64,000 nucleotides of DNA, taken from contig NC_088210.1 of the NCBI RefSeq assembly GCF_037126465.1, positions 14,905,511 through 14,969,510 of the forward strand. The letters are read 5' to 3'. Positions 20,842-31,775 of this stretch are shown piece after piece. Below the pieces are notes generated by a model. That model saw only the letters and a list, made by a program, of their open reading frames with translations, was not told the DNA's origin and made no database searches. The stretch is from Ornithodoros turicata. Taxonomy: Eukaryota; Arthropoda; Arachnida; Ixodida; Argasidae. A program made the translations under genes and the position numbers. Positions within the stretch are counted from its first letter, which is position 1, and the number at the start of each line of letters is the position of its first letter.

Positions 20842-20989
20842 TAGCACCACCACCACCACCACCACCGTATGTTTTACGAACGCACGCCTTTCTGTAACCA
20901 CCAGGACGCACGCAAAGCGTCACGAAAAGATGTACGCTTCCCATTTTCTGCAAAGCAAGCGACTGTCAGTAGACCCACCCGATGTATAA

Positions 20990-21735
20990 GTCGACCCGCA
21001 ATTATTGCTACTCTCGCGACGTAAACACCCAATTATTAAATTAATTAATTATTACTACATTCGAGGAGAGAGAACGAATTTCACTTTCTAGAGTGTAATG
21101 GTTGCCGTGAACATTTGACGAAGCGCAAGACGAAAAAAAAAACATTATAGTATGAAAAAGAGAGAGAGAGAACTCCAGGAAAAAGACATTTATTGGAATG
21201 CAAATTTATTTAAAATTTAAATGGAAGGGGCTGGAGGGTACCAAAGCACCTCTTCATATTACTAACGCATTCCTTTCACATCGTCTGCCTGCGCAGAAAG
21301 AGAAAAGGGATCCAACGACCTTTTCCACGCGGAAGAGAGGAAAAAGGCGGCTCAATTGCCAAGTACGTCGCGTTCACTTTCCTTCTATGAAAACAGGAAG
21401 CTCTTCGAATACACTCCATATGTGGAAATGTAAAAGGTACCGGAGAGGCCATCTCGCTTGAATAGCGATTCATATAGCCACGATCTTGTAAAAAAAAAAA
21501 AAAAAAAAAGACATCGGCGCGAGAAACACAACACTGGCGGTAAGGGAATCCGTCGCATACGTGCATGTCCGGTATGGAGTGGTTCATATAGGTGGTGGAG
21601 GGGGAGGATAGCAGGGGAAAATGATGACGTGTCCACTCGATCCAGAAGGCGGAAATTAGCGTTGGGTTCGTATTGATGGCAACGATGTGCAAAAGCAGGT
21701 GCGCTTTGCGTCTGGTAAAGAGTTCGCCGGAAGTG
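20990..21735. other. no gene; A-run and low-complexity tracts
   Basis: A 217-codon minus-strand frame (21276-21929) crosses this stretch, but it is Phe- and Pro-rich from homopolymers and runs into SINE-C, so it is not called. Confidence 0.45.
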
Positions 21736-21737
21736 CG

Positions 21738-22015
21738 CTCCTGAAAAGAGGGTGGGGGGGGGGGGGGTAATGGCAGGATCGGCTCACCGTGATAGTGATA
21801 CTGATAGTGATAGTGGCCGTTGTTGGTCACATAGAAGAGGGCGTCGTCACGACTATAGTCAAACAAACAAACAAAAAAAAGAAAAAAAATGAAAGACGGA
21901 TGAAGGGTGGAGATGCGTAGAGGGTGCATGAGTTCGTCGGGGAGAGCAAAGTGTTAGAGGGGTCGTTGAGCAAGACCCGCCTTCTGCAGAAAGAGAACAA
22001 GGTTTGTTGCTTGAG
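21738..22015 (-). mobile_element. SINE-C, long copy
   Basis: Minus-strand reading gives gttctctttctgcagaaggc, then the cgtcacgactatagtc inverse near 21846-21860, then repeats of ATCACT and a C-run tail (the G-run at 21756-21769 on plus). It shares the 'gagcaagacccgccttctgc' word with 29398-29418. Confidence 0.7.
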
Positions 22016-22019
22016 CGGA

Positions 22020-22535
22020 ACGTTCGGCAGAAGAACCAGCGGGGTAGAGGATGTCTGCTAGCGTGCCCGAGCTGGAGTGTAGGACACGATATTGTTTTTA
22101 GAGCGCAGCTGCTGCCCTCTTCCAGAAGCCGAAAACCCCAGTGATGTCGTAACGCGTGTAAAAAAAAAAACTGAAAGTGCAAAAGTAATTTCGTATTCAT
22201 TCGTCATAAAGGGAACCGAAGGTATTGAAGCAGTGTTTGATGCAAGAGCGGGCATAATTATATTTTTTTTAGTATTCAAATATAAATACAAAATACGTTG
22301 TTGAAAGGGGTATTTAAATGCTCTTCATAAATACTCTTCAACGTGAGTATTTAAATACAAAATATAAATACAGTATATAAATAACGTAACAACTACCATA
22401 AATACTATGAGGAAACTGTCATCTGTCCGTTGGCGGCGGCGGTGAATCGCCCACCCCATCATCATCCAATGTATGTGTGTGTGTGTCCGTTTCCATTCAG
22501 TTTCAAAGTGTATAGATTTGTGTAGTTTCCCTTTC
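22020..22535. other. no gene; AT-rich TATTTAAATAC tract
   Basis: From about 22255 to 22390 the sequence is dominated by ATTTAAAT/AATAAATAC words, as at 23050-23380. This is likely debris of one AT-rich element family. Confidence 0.45.
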
Positions 22536-22539
22536 TTTT

Positions 22540-22626
22540 CTTAATAACGCGTCCAGGAGTAGCCAGTCCCGGGTGGCGCGAGACTAACATCTCATTTTTT
22601 TTCTTTTACAGATCAATCAATCAATC
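22540..22626 (+). mobile_element. SINE-D 3' end
   Basis: It carries aacgcgtccaggagtagcca and ends in AATC repeats, matching 15713 and 18053. Confidence 0.75.
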
Positions 22627-22814
22627 ATCTGGAATTACAGAAATAATAATGATCGTAACAACAAATCAGCAACAAACAATAGCATTTATCTGTTCGACTA
22701 TCATGTCGATTTTAGTATCAGAAGTTTCTCGAAGACTGCATCTTTTAGGCATCTTCTGTTCTACTGTACAGAAGATGCTTCGTACAACTAGGTAATTGGG
22801 TAGTCGCGACCGTG

Positions 22815-22848
22815 TTTCACTGTTGTCGCGACCGCGACAACAGTGAAA
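22815..22848. repeat. 16-bp perfect hairpin
   Basis: The arms TTTCACTGTTGTCGCG and its exact inverse are separated by two bases. A shorter hairpin (GCATCTTCTGT arms) lies just before it at about 22749-22779. The role is unknown. Confidence 0.8.
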
Positions 22849-22904
22849 AACTTGCCATATAAAATGGTTCGTCACATGCGCGTGCTAGCGTGCTAGCGCA
22901 AACA

Positions 22905-23010
22905 CGGGGGGAGGGGATATGTTTATTGCAAACAAAAAACAAGAAGAAAAACAAGGAAAAATTAGTCAGGCATAGACCGACTTGCTATTCCTTTCACGCC
23001 ATAACTGCGA
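22905..23010. repeat. repeat E fragment
   Basis: The partner of 16800-16935. It shares ggggatatgttt and cttgctattcc. Confidence 0.4.
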
Positions 23011-23174
23011 CCCAAACTAGCCCTTCCCGAAAGGTCAAATGCGAGCCAACTTTAAAATATGAGTCAGTGTATATACTGTATTTAGGTGTATTTATCGAGT
23101 ATTTACGAGAATAAATACCCGAAAATTGGTATTTAAATATAATTATAAATTACATTTTTCGAGCCTGTATTTAG

Positions 23175-23379
23175 ATACAAAATATAAATACGCGCGCCGA
23201 TGCGCGAAAATGTCTTCAAACCAGGGATGGCCAGTATTTAAATACGTTGTAATTAAAATACTATTTAAACTATAAAGTTTATAGTTTAAATAGTATTTTA
23301 ATTACAACGCATTTAAATACTGGCCATCCCTGGTTTGAAGACATTTTCGCGCATCGGCGCGCGTATTTATATTTTGTAT
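23175..23379. repeat. 205-bp near-perfect palindrome
   Basis: The two 102-bp arms meet at a single central base (23277) with only one mismatch noticed. The arms contain ccagggatggccagtattta and the AT-rich TATTTAAATAC motif. A CAGGGATGG-like end and AT-rich interior resemble hAT-type MITE ends, joined here head to head. Confidence 0.8.
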
Positions 23380-24225
23380 TATGGGTACTTCATCCAGAAA
23401 CGCATGACGATTCGTCGTTAGAAGATCCTTAACCGTGACCTTTACCGCGGAGATCGCCGGATTGGTTCACATTTGCGTTGCAGAAAAAAAAAATCGCCTA
23501 TCTAAAATTATCTGAAAGGATGCCACCCGCGGGGGCGTGTTTTCGATAATTAAAGCCAGGAATCGTTCTCCATATTGGGGATATGTTTGTGTCGGCCTGC
23601 TTTCAGGCGAAGCTGCCGGTAATGAGCACTACAACTGTAAAGCCGAAATCCATACTCATTGCAGCCCACGTATGGGTGATTAGCAACTTCGTCTCGACAT
23701 GGGCGTAAAGGAACTTGCAATGTGCGCGTTGCAAAGTGCTGAATCCTTGGCCACCTGACGAGAGGGATGCATGCCTTGGTCAGCGCTCGCGACATTTACT
23801 CAGAGGTGTTTGCGTTTTGAGTCAGTCTATGTTTGGACCGTGTCGTTCATTGTGCGCTACGTTATAACAGGTGATTTGGCCTTTGGCCGATAGTTATCGC
23901 GAATGCAGGGGGTTTCTCTTTTTCTATTTTTGTTCCATTTGGGAGAGGGGGGGGATCTGTTTATGGGAGTACCCGAATTTGTCGTGTGACGAATTCAGTC
24001 TCTCCCTATTATTTTTTCTTCATCGACGCCAACATCGAGGTTGCGATGCCACGTCGATTACCCCATTTTTTTCTTCTATCACATCACGTGGGTTTAGCTT
24101 CCGGTCCGAAGTTCTACTGGAGTCGCATAGCGTCAGCGTGTTTACAACGTAAAAATGGGCGTCTGTTCAGCGCTTAACTGCATGAGTTCAGCGGGAAAAA
24201 GACATAAAATGTATCGCCTACGCTG
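23380..24225. other. no gene or repeat recognised
   Basis: Frames of 80-93 codons (23550-23795 minus, 23871-24152 plus) carry no family motif. Confidence 0.4.
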
Positions 24226-24585
24226 CACTCTTAAAAATTAGGTGGTGGTGGTGGTGGTGGTGGTGATAGGGCTTGCCGTTGTCGGCCTCACGTATGTGGG
24301 CAACGTCACGACTCACGCCCTGGGGGAATGTGCGTCCTGGGCCGACTTCTAAGGGAACTGTGCCGACATATGTCTGAAAGCGTCTGAGGAAAACCCAGGA
24401 AAAACTTCCCAGAAATTAACTTCACTGCATAGCACGCTCCTGGCCAACCACCATCTCGAATGATATCGTTACCTGGAACTGCACGCGCGGACGGCACGGA
24501 ACGGCACGAAAGGAAGGCGCACGCCTTTTTCGTGACAATTATGAACAGCATAAGTGTCAGAAAAAGGCGTACGCCTCACGTTTCC
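24226..24585. mobile_element. pMITE type I with inverted SINE-B in its left end
   Basis: The left terminus CACTCTTAAAAATTA (24226-24240) is cut off by SINE-B on the minus strand, and the arm resumes with AAATTAACTTCACTGCATAG at 24413. AAATTA is duplicated (24235-24240, 24413-24418). The right half is truncated after the core. Confidence 0.82.
24241..24412 (-). mobile_element. SINE-B inside pMITE
   Basis: The CAC tail (GGT on plus) faces the outer end of the pMITE. The body on plus shows caacgtcacgactcacgccc and gggccgacttctaagggaac. The 5' part of the head is missing. Confidence 0.85.
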
Positions 24586-24720
24586 AAGGACAAATACACA
24601 TGTATGTACTAAATACTAAATAAATCTACTAAATACTTTGTATGTATTTGTCCTTTCCATGTTGTTCCAGCCCCAGAACATCAATTCTTTCATGTTCAGA
24701 GAGATTGGACAGTTTACTCC
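24575..24720. repeat. hairpin and short dispersed repeat
   Basis: AAGGACAAATACACATGTAT and its near-inverse (TACTTTGTATGTATTTGTCCTT arm) form a hairpin at about 24585-24656. The following tgttgttccagccccagaac resembles the reverse complement of 47640-47680. Confidence 0.55.
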
Positions 24721-25630
24721 GCATCCATTTGCTTTAACCTCGCTTTCGACGGGAGGGAAAAGTCACAAATCGTCGCTAGGTGAATTGAGAAAATGAAACG
24801 GGAACGTCCATAGAACGTGCACGGGCGCGACATTAAGTGGGTATATACGCGTATATATAAATATAGCACGCTTCGCTGGCTTCCTCGATCTGTCTTTCTC
24901 CGTCTCCTGGCCAGCACGAAATGCGACGCCGCCGCCCCAATATCGGTCGACGAAAGGAAATTAGAGGACTCGCACGACAATTCCTTCCCAAACGCTAGTA
25001 TACGATCATACTGTGATGAATTGCTTCGTACGAAGGAAAAAGAAAAGAAAAGCGAAACGTCCACAATGGATCCCTTTTTCTGTCTTTCCTCCTTCCCCAT
25101 TTTCTACACCTCGCTCGCGGCGTTTTTATGCGTCTTTCGTTGCGATTACATGCGAGAGGGTTACACTCGTGGTGTATATAACGTGTAAGCTTAGACCTTG
25201 ACAGCTATGCCTATAAGGCGTGGATAGACGACCAGGCACTAATTTGGGCCACATCTCTCTTCCTCAATTCTCGCCTCACTCCTGCCCGATTCGCTTAATA
25301 TACTTTCTTTTTTTTTCTCTCTCCTTTTGCACGCTTGGGTTCTGGAGACTGTGTCTGGAGCGCATCAAGCGTGTGCGGGTGGCTCGGGTTGCTGCCTCCC
25401 TCATATCTTTATCCTATTTTTTTGTGTGCTCCGGTATTTGAGCTGACAGGCATTGCACGGAGCGTGCTTCGTTAACTGGGTTGATGCTCCGCAGGTGCGT
25501 CGAATGGCATCAGCGTCCACTTCGTCGATAACTGGATCCGAGACGTCGACCTCACCCGACGGGGCCATCGCTTTGCGTTTCATCCCCATTGTCGCCGTGC
25601 TTGTTGTACGTGTCAGTCCGTGTCAGCGTG
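24721..25630. other. no gene recognised
   Basis: Two overlapping frames of 123-128 codons exist on opposite strands (24714-25188), but neither shows a motif. This is one of the longer stretches without obvious repeats in a repeat-dense area. Confidence 0.4.
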
Positions 25631-25699
25631 CCCTTAAAACAGGACTTGGTCGCATAACACACTCCGCGTGACATCGTTATCTCCATAGGCTGAGAGTTT

Positions 25700-26035
25700 T
25701 CAATATATGCCGGAGGGGGCTGGAGCACAAAGTCCCCCCTGGGACACAGAGCTCGGGCAGGACCAGGGTGGCCAAGGTCGTGCTGAAGACTGGGAGGTGG
25801 TGGGTTCGAATCCACTGGGCACCGGCTGTGCTGTCTGAGGTTTTCCCTGTTTTTTTTTTTCGAAGGCTTTCCAGACGAATGTCGGCGTAGTTCCCCCTGA
25901 AGTCGTCCCAGGACGCGTACTAACCCCGCTGTTCCCCACTCCTTCCTGCTGTCCTCTCTGCATCTGTCCAAATCTGTACCGCGCTCATAGCCACAGTTGC
26001 TTCGCGACGCTAACACGGAATTTAAAAAAAAAGGA
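25700..26035 (+). mobile_element. SINE-A, nearly complete
   Basis: The B box GGTTCGAATCC lies at about 25803-25813, followed by gctgtgctgtctgaggtttt, the body and the gctcatagccacagttgctt arm, then a 3' A-rich tail. The head is altered upstream. It follows a pMITE left-end scrap at 25632-25683 (ttaaaacaggacttggtcgc). Confidence 0.85.
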
Positions 26036-26141
26036 AGAAAAAAGGTCGAGCAAGGTGTCGGGGATTCCGTGTGATGTGACGTTGTGAGGCAATTGTTTTA
26101 CAAGATTTTCATGTTCACTCGCAGGAAACACGTGATCCTTA

Positions 26142-26389
26142 CACCCTTAAAAATGAACTTCACCGCATAGCACGCTCCTAGCCAACCATCATGTCGAATG
26201 ATACCGTTATCTGCCCTGATTTGTTGAAAACGGCAGGCGTACGCCTTTTTGTGGCACTTATGCTGTTCATAATTTTCACAAAAAAGGCGTACGCCTCACG
26301 TTTTCAACAAATCAGGGCAGATAACGGTATCATTCGACATGATGGTTGGCTAGGAGGGTGCTACGCGGTGAAGCTCATTTTTAAGAGTG
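26142..26389. mobile_element. pMITE type I, complete
   Basis: This 248-bp element is flanked by TA (26140-26141, 26390-26391), with terminus CACCCTTAAAAATGAACTTC. The arms carry ATGATACCGTTATCTGCCC and its inverse. Confidence 0.92.
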
Positions 26390-26394
26390 TAGGC

Positions 26395-26780
26395 TGTCCC
26401 TCGAAGCGTTGATCAAGGTCCGGTTTCACCAACCACCAACCCCAATTAACATTTGAACCGAGATCAGCAGGCCCTCAACTTGAATTTAATCCTTAACTCT
26501 TCTTCACGAAGGGTAGTTATTGTCACTTTAACATTCAACACGCCGTTGCTAAAAAAGAATTGAGTGTTAGCTTCAAGTTTTAGCGACCCTTGATCTCGGT
26601 TCAAAGTTCATCGTCATCATGTATTTCTCTCTCTCTCTCTCAAAGCTAACCAGCGTTGGTGAAGCCAGGCCCCTAGAGTGCCAGCTGGGTAGACTTCTCG
26701 AGGGGGGCATGCCCCCCCCTCTCCTCCGGGAACGTTCCGGGAGGTACTCAGGCCCTCAAGTCCCCGCGTGCCGTCGGCAC
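26395..26780. other. no gene; loose inverted repeat
   Basis: TTTGAACCGAGATCA (about 26453) and TGATCTCGGTTCAAA (about 26589) form a 15-bp inverted pair about 120 bp apart. A TC microsatellite lies at 26627-26641. Confidence 0.45.
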
Positions 26781-26784
26781 CTAT

Positions 26785-27343
26785 GGTTCTCTCCTCTGTT
26801 TTGGTGAAAGCGAGAGGCGTACTTATTTTGTGACACTTTCACAGTTAGATGAGATGTAAAAAATAAATATTTAAAAAAGGCGAGGAAAATAAGTCCTGTT
26901 TGAAGCGTGCGGTGCTTCCGTGCGGTGTTTCCGAGGCGGTACACCCCAAACCGGAACATACTCGGAATGAGGGCAGGCCAGGAGTATGTTTTGTGGTGAA
27001 GTTCATGTTTCAAGAGTGTACGCAATACAGTATAATATTCGGTTAGAGTCTAGTTTAGCTAGAGTCTAGTTCCACAACTCAGGACTGATAACAGTATCAT
27101 TTATGTACAGTAGTTGACCTTCACCGTGCTACGTAATGAAGTTCTGTTCTACGAATGCAGAACTTCACCACATAACACACTCCTAGCCAACCACCGTTCC
27201 GAATAATATCATTCTGTCTCCTGATTTGGTGATGGATGTCCAAGATAGGCGTGTCCTCCTGGTTTCAACAAATCGGGAGACAGAGTGAGATCATCCGGAA
27301 TGGTGGTTGACTAAGAGCGTGCTGTGCGGCAAAGTTCTGTTTT
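26785..27343. mobile_element. broken pMITE pieces
   Basis: A degenerate type I copy at about 26785-27018 ends CATGTTTCAAGAGTG. A type III right arm lies at about 27070-27150 and a type Ib-like left arm plus short right arm (CAAGATAGGCGTGTCCTCCT core) at about 27155-27343, interrupted at its right end by SINE-B. Confidence 0.65.
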
Positions 27344-27474
27344 CAGACATATGTCGGCACAGTTCCCTTAGAAGTCGGCCCAGGACGCACATTCCCCCAG
27401 GGCGTTATAGTCGTGACGTTGCCCACCTCTGTGAGGCCGACAACGACGAACCCTTTCACCATCACCACCACCAC
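27344..27474 (+). mobile_element. SINE-B inside a pMITE right end
   Basis: This 5'-truncated copy starts cagacatatgtcggcacagt and ends in CAC triplets. CTGTTTT precedes it (27337-27343) and follows it (27475-27481), a 7-bp duplication of the pMITE terminus. Confidence 0.85.
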
Positions 27475-27489
27475 CTGTTTTAAGATCGT

Positions 27490-27921
27490 GGTGCGAATCT
27501 TGGAGAATGCGAATGCGGAAGAAAGAGAAGACACAAAGAGACGCAGTCCCAGCACAAGTGCATTTGTGCTCACATTCACCCTATTTACATAAGTTTTGCG
27601 CAGAAGGTCTCTGCTTTGTTGCACGAAACGAACCAATCACGGAGAAGAAGCGGAGCAAACCACCAGCTGAAAGCTCCACTGTTGCCACACTGCGCTCGTT
27701 GGCTGCCTTCCGGGACGAAAATGAGTTCTTTTCCCTCTTCTGAGACGAGTACTCCGCATTACTTTGTCGCGTTTACTTCAGCAAACCGTAGACTGAGGGA
27801 AAAAAATACAGTGCAGCAAAGATGAGAACCTCTCTGTTTTGCTTTTCTTGGAATGGATCAATTTATAAGAAGAAAAGAATGGGAGGGAGACCAGTTTGTA
27901 GATTTTCTTGTGATGAGACTG
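27490..27921. other. no gene recognised
   Basis: A 78-codon frame (27507-27743) has no recognisable motif, and no repeat is seen. Confidence 0.4.
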
Positions 27922-27923
27922 CA

Positions 27924-28256
27924 CACTCTTAAAACACAACTTCACCGCGTAGCATGTTGAAGGCCAACCATTGCACAGAAAATGATACTGTTATCACTCC
28001 TCATTTGTGGAAAGTGCGGGGCGTACACCTTTTTGTGACAATTAACGTAACTACAGAAGTATCACAAAAAAGGCGTACATCTCCCGTTTTCAACAAATCA
28101 GTGAAGATAACGATATCATTCGAAATTGCGGTTGGCTATGGTCATGTGGTTGGCTAATGACAACTATAACAAAACACGACTATAACAAAACATGTGGTTG
28201 GCTGTGGTTGGCTGTGGTGAAAAGCGTGCGATGCGGTGAAGCTCATTTCTAAGAGT
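27924..28256. mobile_element. pMITE type III/I with amplified arm word
   Basis: The left arm is type III and the right arm type I. In the right arm the word TGTGGTTGGCT occurs about four times with AACTATAACAAAACA spacers (about 28128-28222), lengthening the element by about 80 bp. It ends TTCTAAGAGTG followed by TA. Confidence 0.8.
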
Positions 28257-28261
28257 GTAAC

Positions 28262-28352
28262 ATAATTGCATAAGGGTGACGAAAAGGCGTACGCCTCCCG
28301 TTTTCGATGCTATTTGGGTTGGTGACTGGTTCTCAGCCCGTTATGGGGTGAA
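28262..28352. mobile_element. pMITE right-arm fragment
   Basis: It contains AAAAGGCGTACGCCTCCCGT and a diverged terminal part ending GGGTGAAGCTCTGTC. Confidence 0.6.
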
Positions 28353-28364
28353 GCTCTGTCTTTA

Positions 28365-28833
28365 CACTCATAAAAATGAACTTCACCGCAGAGCACGCTC
28401 CTAGCTATCCATCATCTCGAATGATATCGTTATCTGCCTTGATTTGTTGAAAACGGGAGGCGTGCGTCTTTTTTTTTTTTTTTTTTGATAATTATGAACA
28501 GCATAAGCGTCACAAAAAGGCGTACGCCTCCCGTTTTCTACAATCGGGACAGATAACGATATCCTTCGAGATTATGGTTGGCTAGGAGCGTGCTATGCGA
28601 TGAAGTTCAGTTTAAGAGTCGAATACCGGTGCCGGCTGTGCTGTCTGGGATTTTTCCTTGGTTTTCCTCAGACGCTTACAGACATATATGTCGGCACAGT
28701 TCCCTCAGAAGTCGGCCCAGGACGCACATTCCCCCAGGGCGTCAGTCGTGACGTTGCCCACCTATATGAGAACGACAACGGCGAACCCTTTTCACCAGCA
28801 CCACCACCACCATCATCGTCATTTTTAAGAGTG
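28365..28833. mobile_element. pMITE type I with SINE-B at its right end
   Basis: Both arms are well preserved (28365-28617), with a T-run near the first core. At CAGTTTAAGAGT (28610-28621) a SINE-B begins, and after its tail TCATTTTTAAGAGT (28819-28832) restores the terminus and TA. The duplication is imperfect, so this case is weaker than those at 27337 and 29816. Confidence 0.75.
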
Positions 28834-28835
28834 TA

Positions 28836-29320
28836 GAGCGTACCCTCGGAGACCCGTAACCTGTGAACAACCACTTCACCAAACACCAGCGTGAGCACGT
28901 TTGTCCTCAGCCCCTGATACACGCGGTGTGCTTCCGGTATTTGAACTACAAGTTCTTTTCTCTCTTTTATCTTCCTCCTTTTTTTTCTTCTTTTTTTTTG
29001 TCACATAAATTACAGATTTCCAAAAATAGGACCACGCGCATCTGAAAGATTCACTTCCGCCTATACGCATGAGTGGTTTACAACCAAAGAGGGATGCACA
29101 ATCACTCAAACGGAGCACAGAAGAGAGCAGAAGTGCACGGAAGAGTGGAGGAAGAAATTGAGTGTAAACGAAACTTAATGAAACAAGCTTCCATCCTGAA
29201 AGCAGCCGTATCCCTCCTTCCGTAGCGTATTTCGTCGGCTGTCTTGAGAGACTGTCTATATCTACTACAAACGCAATACACGACCAACAATGTGGTTTAC
29301 ATCCCCGGGTTAACAAAAAT
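28836..29320. other. no gene recognised
   Basis: A 146-codon minus frame (28876-29316) contains a Lys run from a poly-T tract and no family motif. T-rich at 28976-29000. Confidence 0.4.
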
Positions 29321-29329
29321 GGATGGAGG

Positions 29330-29447
29330 ATGAAGGGTGAAGATGCTTAGGGGGTGCGTGAGTTTGTCGGGGGGAGCAAAGTGTTAGAGGGGTCGTTGAG
29401 CAAGACCCGCCTTCTGCTGAAATAGAACAAGGTTTCTTGCTTCAGCG
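29330..29447 (-). mobile_element. SINE-C fragment
   Basis: The plus strand reads ggatgaagggtgaagatgct, then gagcaagacccgccttctgc, matching 21897-21990. Its end is fused to a pMITE type II arm at about 29448. Confidence 0.65.
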
Positions 29448-29791
29448 AATGATACGGCTATCGCTTCTGATTCGAAAAGAGTGAGAGAGGGGCGAACGGC
29501 TTTTTTGTGTCAGTTCGAATATATGATAATTGACACAAAAAGGCGTACGCCCCCCTCTCTTCCTCTTCGAATCAGAAGCGATAACCCTATCTTTCGTGGC
29601 AGTGGTTGGCGCACAGCGTGCTATGTGGAGAAGTTTCTGTTTTTAGAGTGCACGCCATTTTTGTGGCGTTACGCAGTTCATAATTGCCACAAAAACGGCG
29701 TACGCCCCCGTTTTCATCAAATCAATGGAGAGAACGTCTTAACTCAAGATGATGGTTGGCTAGGAGCGTGCTATGCGGTGAAGGTCTCTTT
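29448..29791. mobile_element. left-truncated pMITE type II, then type I right half
   Basis: The type II copy begins GAATGATACGGCTATCGC and ends TTTTTAGAGTG at about 29649. It is followed without a gap by a type I core and right arm (29652-29791) that lacks its terminus. Confidence 0.75.
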
Positions 29792-29813
29792 TTGTCGCGC
29801 ACTTCGGAAGCCA

Positions 29814-30174
29814 CGCTCTAGAAACAGATGGTAGATGGTGGTGGTGGTGCTGGTGGTGGTGCTGCTGCAAGGGCTCGCCGTTGTCGGCCTCACAGAGGAG
29901 GGCAACGTCACGACTGACGCCCTGAGGGAATGTGCGTCCTGGGCCGACTTCTAAGGGAACTGTGCCGACATATGTCTGAAGGCGTCTCTAGAAACAGAGC
30001 TTCACCGCATAGCACGCTCCTAGCCAACCATCATCACGAATGACATCCTTGCCTCCCGTGATTTGTTGAAAACGAAGGCGTACCCCCTTCTGTGACGCTT
30101 ACGCGTTTACAATAGTTGTCACAAAAAGGCGTGTCCTTCAGCGTGTTATGTGGTGAAGCTCCGTTTTATGAGTG
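29814..30174. mobile_element. pMITE type I with inverted SINE-B in its left end
   Basis: The left terminus CGCTCTAGAAACAGA is interrupted, and CTCTAGAAACAGA is present on both sides of the insert (29816-29828, 29986-29998), an exact 13-bp duplication. The remainder runs from GCTTCACCGCATAGCACG to a shortened type III-like right arm ending TTTTATGAGTG, then TA. Confidence 0.88.
29829..29985 (-). mobile_element. SINE-B inside pMITE
   Basis: This 157-bp, 5'-truncated copy has its CAC tail (GGT on plus) facing the pMITE outer end. The body on plus contains gtcctgggccgacttctaag. Confidence 0.9.
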
Positions 30175-30176
30175 TA

Positions 30177-30495
30177 TACGAGCATGTACAAGTTTGTAAT
30201 CTTCGGCTCATATCTCTTTTCAGGCCCTTTACGGTGTGACGGACTCCGCAGACGGCATGGAAAAGATCGGAACTGGCGTCCAGTGCTTCTCCAGTGTCTC
30301 TTTCAACGGGGGTATTTATCTATTTATGGGGACAATACAATATAGGAGGTCTTCCTCCAGTGATACTTTTTTTTTTTTTTTTTTCAAAACGGTGTGCCAA
30401 CTATATAACTCGTCCGAGTGTTCCGTATAAAAAAGATATTTTACACTAATAATGTTCGCAATTAGCTATCTAAGTGTTGAGGTGGGGAAAACTTC
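30177..30495. other. no gene; T-run
   Basis: A poly-T tract at about 30367-30384. Nothing else is recognised. Confidence 0.4.
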
Positions 30496-30498
30496 GTG

Positions 30499-30752
30499 GA
30501 CTTCACCGCATAACAGGGTCCTGACCAATTAAAATCCCGAATGAAAGCGTCCTCATTTCTTGAAAACGGGAGAGATACTTCAGGCCTTTTTCTGACAACT
30601 AACGTAACCGCATCAGTGTCACAAAATGGCGTACACGTCTCATTTATGACACATGAGGGAAGAGAACGCTGTCATTCGGGATGATGTTTATTTAATGTTT
30701 ATAATTGGTAAGCAGCGTGTTGTGCGGTGAAGTTCCGTTTTGAGGGCGTGAA
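30499..30752. mobile_element. diverged pMITE, types I/III
   Basis: The left arm has ACTTCACCGCATAACAGGGT. The centre TCTGACAACTAACGTAACCG / GTGTCACAAAATGG is followed by a right arm with a short inserted TTTATTTAATG stretch. Termini are poor. Confidence 0.65.
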
Positions 30753-30754
30753 GT

Positions 30755-31271
30755 TCCCTTCGACCTGTCCTCGAAGAAGCTGAGGATGATGTTGCTGTCC
30801 TCCACTGTTACATATTCGAAGCATTACACAGATTTCCACGTGACACAACATATGAAGGACGTATGGGCATGAATCTGAGTAAAGTTACAGGTACTTATCA
30901 GAAATGTAGTCAAACACTAATGGCTGACGCTTTTCGTTCTCTTTTTCTTTCTTTTTTTTATGTCTCATTAACTGGCGACCTGCTTATATTGTTCTGCAGC
31001 AACATCGAAAATATATGCGGCCACAAGACCGCAGCGTTGCTTTGAGAATGTGTTACAAAAAAATAGTAATAAAGATCATGGTTCGCCAATTGCGAATGCT
31101 GCCCAATTACGCTCGGAGACAACATTTACAAATGCACGGTGGAATTGTATGAATTGTATCGTGCACTCTGAGATAGTAATCAATTGATAAGGACAGCGCC
31201 GACGACAACTGGACTTCCGTTATAGTTACTTCAAAAAGAAAAAGAAAACGAAGAAGAAAGAAAGAAAGCAG
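30755..31271. other. no gene recognised
   Basis: Nothing supported. A GAAA-rich tract lies at 31236-31268. Confidence 0.4.
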
Positions 31272-31545
31272 GTACACTCTTAGAAAAAAAATTTTCCGCC
31301 TTACACCATCGCCGTGCAGTGTAGCGACACGCTCAGGACAAACGTTATTAAGAATAATGTCATTATCTTACCCGATTTGTTGAAAACGGGAGGTATCCGT
31401 CGGTTGCGTGCACATTTGGACACGCGTTGACTGTCACAAAAAAACGTACGCCACCGTCTCTCCTCAAATCAGGACCGATATATCAGGAGCTGTGGTTAGC
31501 GCAAAGCCTGGTTATGGCTTCTCTTTCTGATTCTGAAGTGTACGA
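31272..31545. mobile_element. degenerate pMITE
   Basis: CACTCTTAGAAA is followed by weak arm matches. TTTGTTGAAAACGGGAGG and ACTGTCACAAAAAAACG mark the core. It is an old copy. Confidence 0.55.
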
Positions 31546-31775
31546 AGAAAAATATCGAGATGTTGACCCGTAACGGCTCCTTTTCCCAAGCTTTCTAAGG
31601 ATGCGCAATATTACTTTTTCTTCTTCTCCTTTGTTTTTTACCGATTTTGTTGGGTATACTACGGCTTCATACATAGCAGCGGTAGGACTGGGGTGGACTC
31701 TAAATCTAAAATTATCATAACGGACAAAAATGAATGTAGAGTTCGAAGTGCATGTTTACAAACACGGGTGAAAGA

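Noticed and set aside
21276..21929. 217-codon minus-strand frame, the longest in the window
   Set aside because: It crosses poly-A and poly-G tracts and SINE-C. Its composition is Phe-, Pro- and His-rich from homopolymers and no domain is visible.
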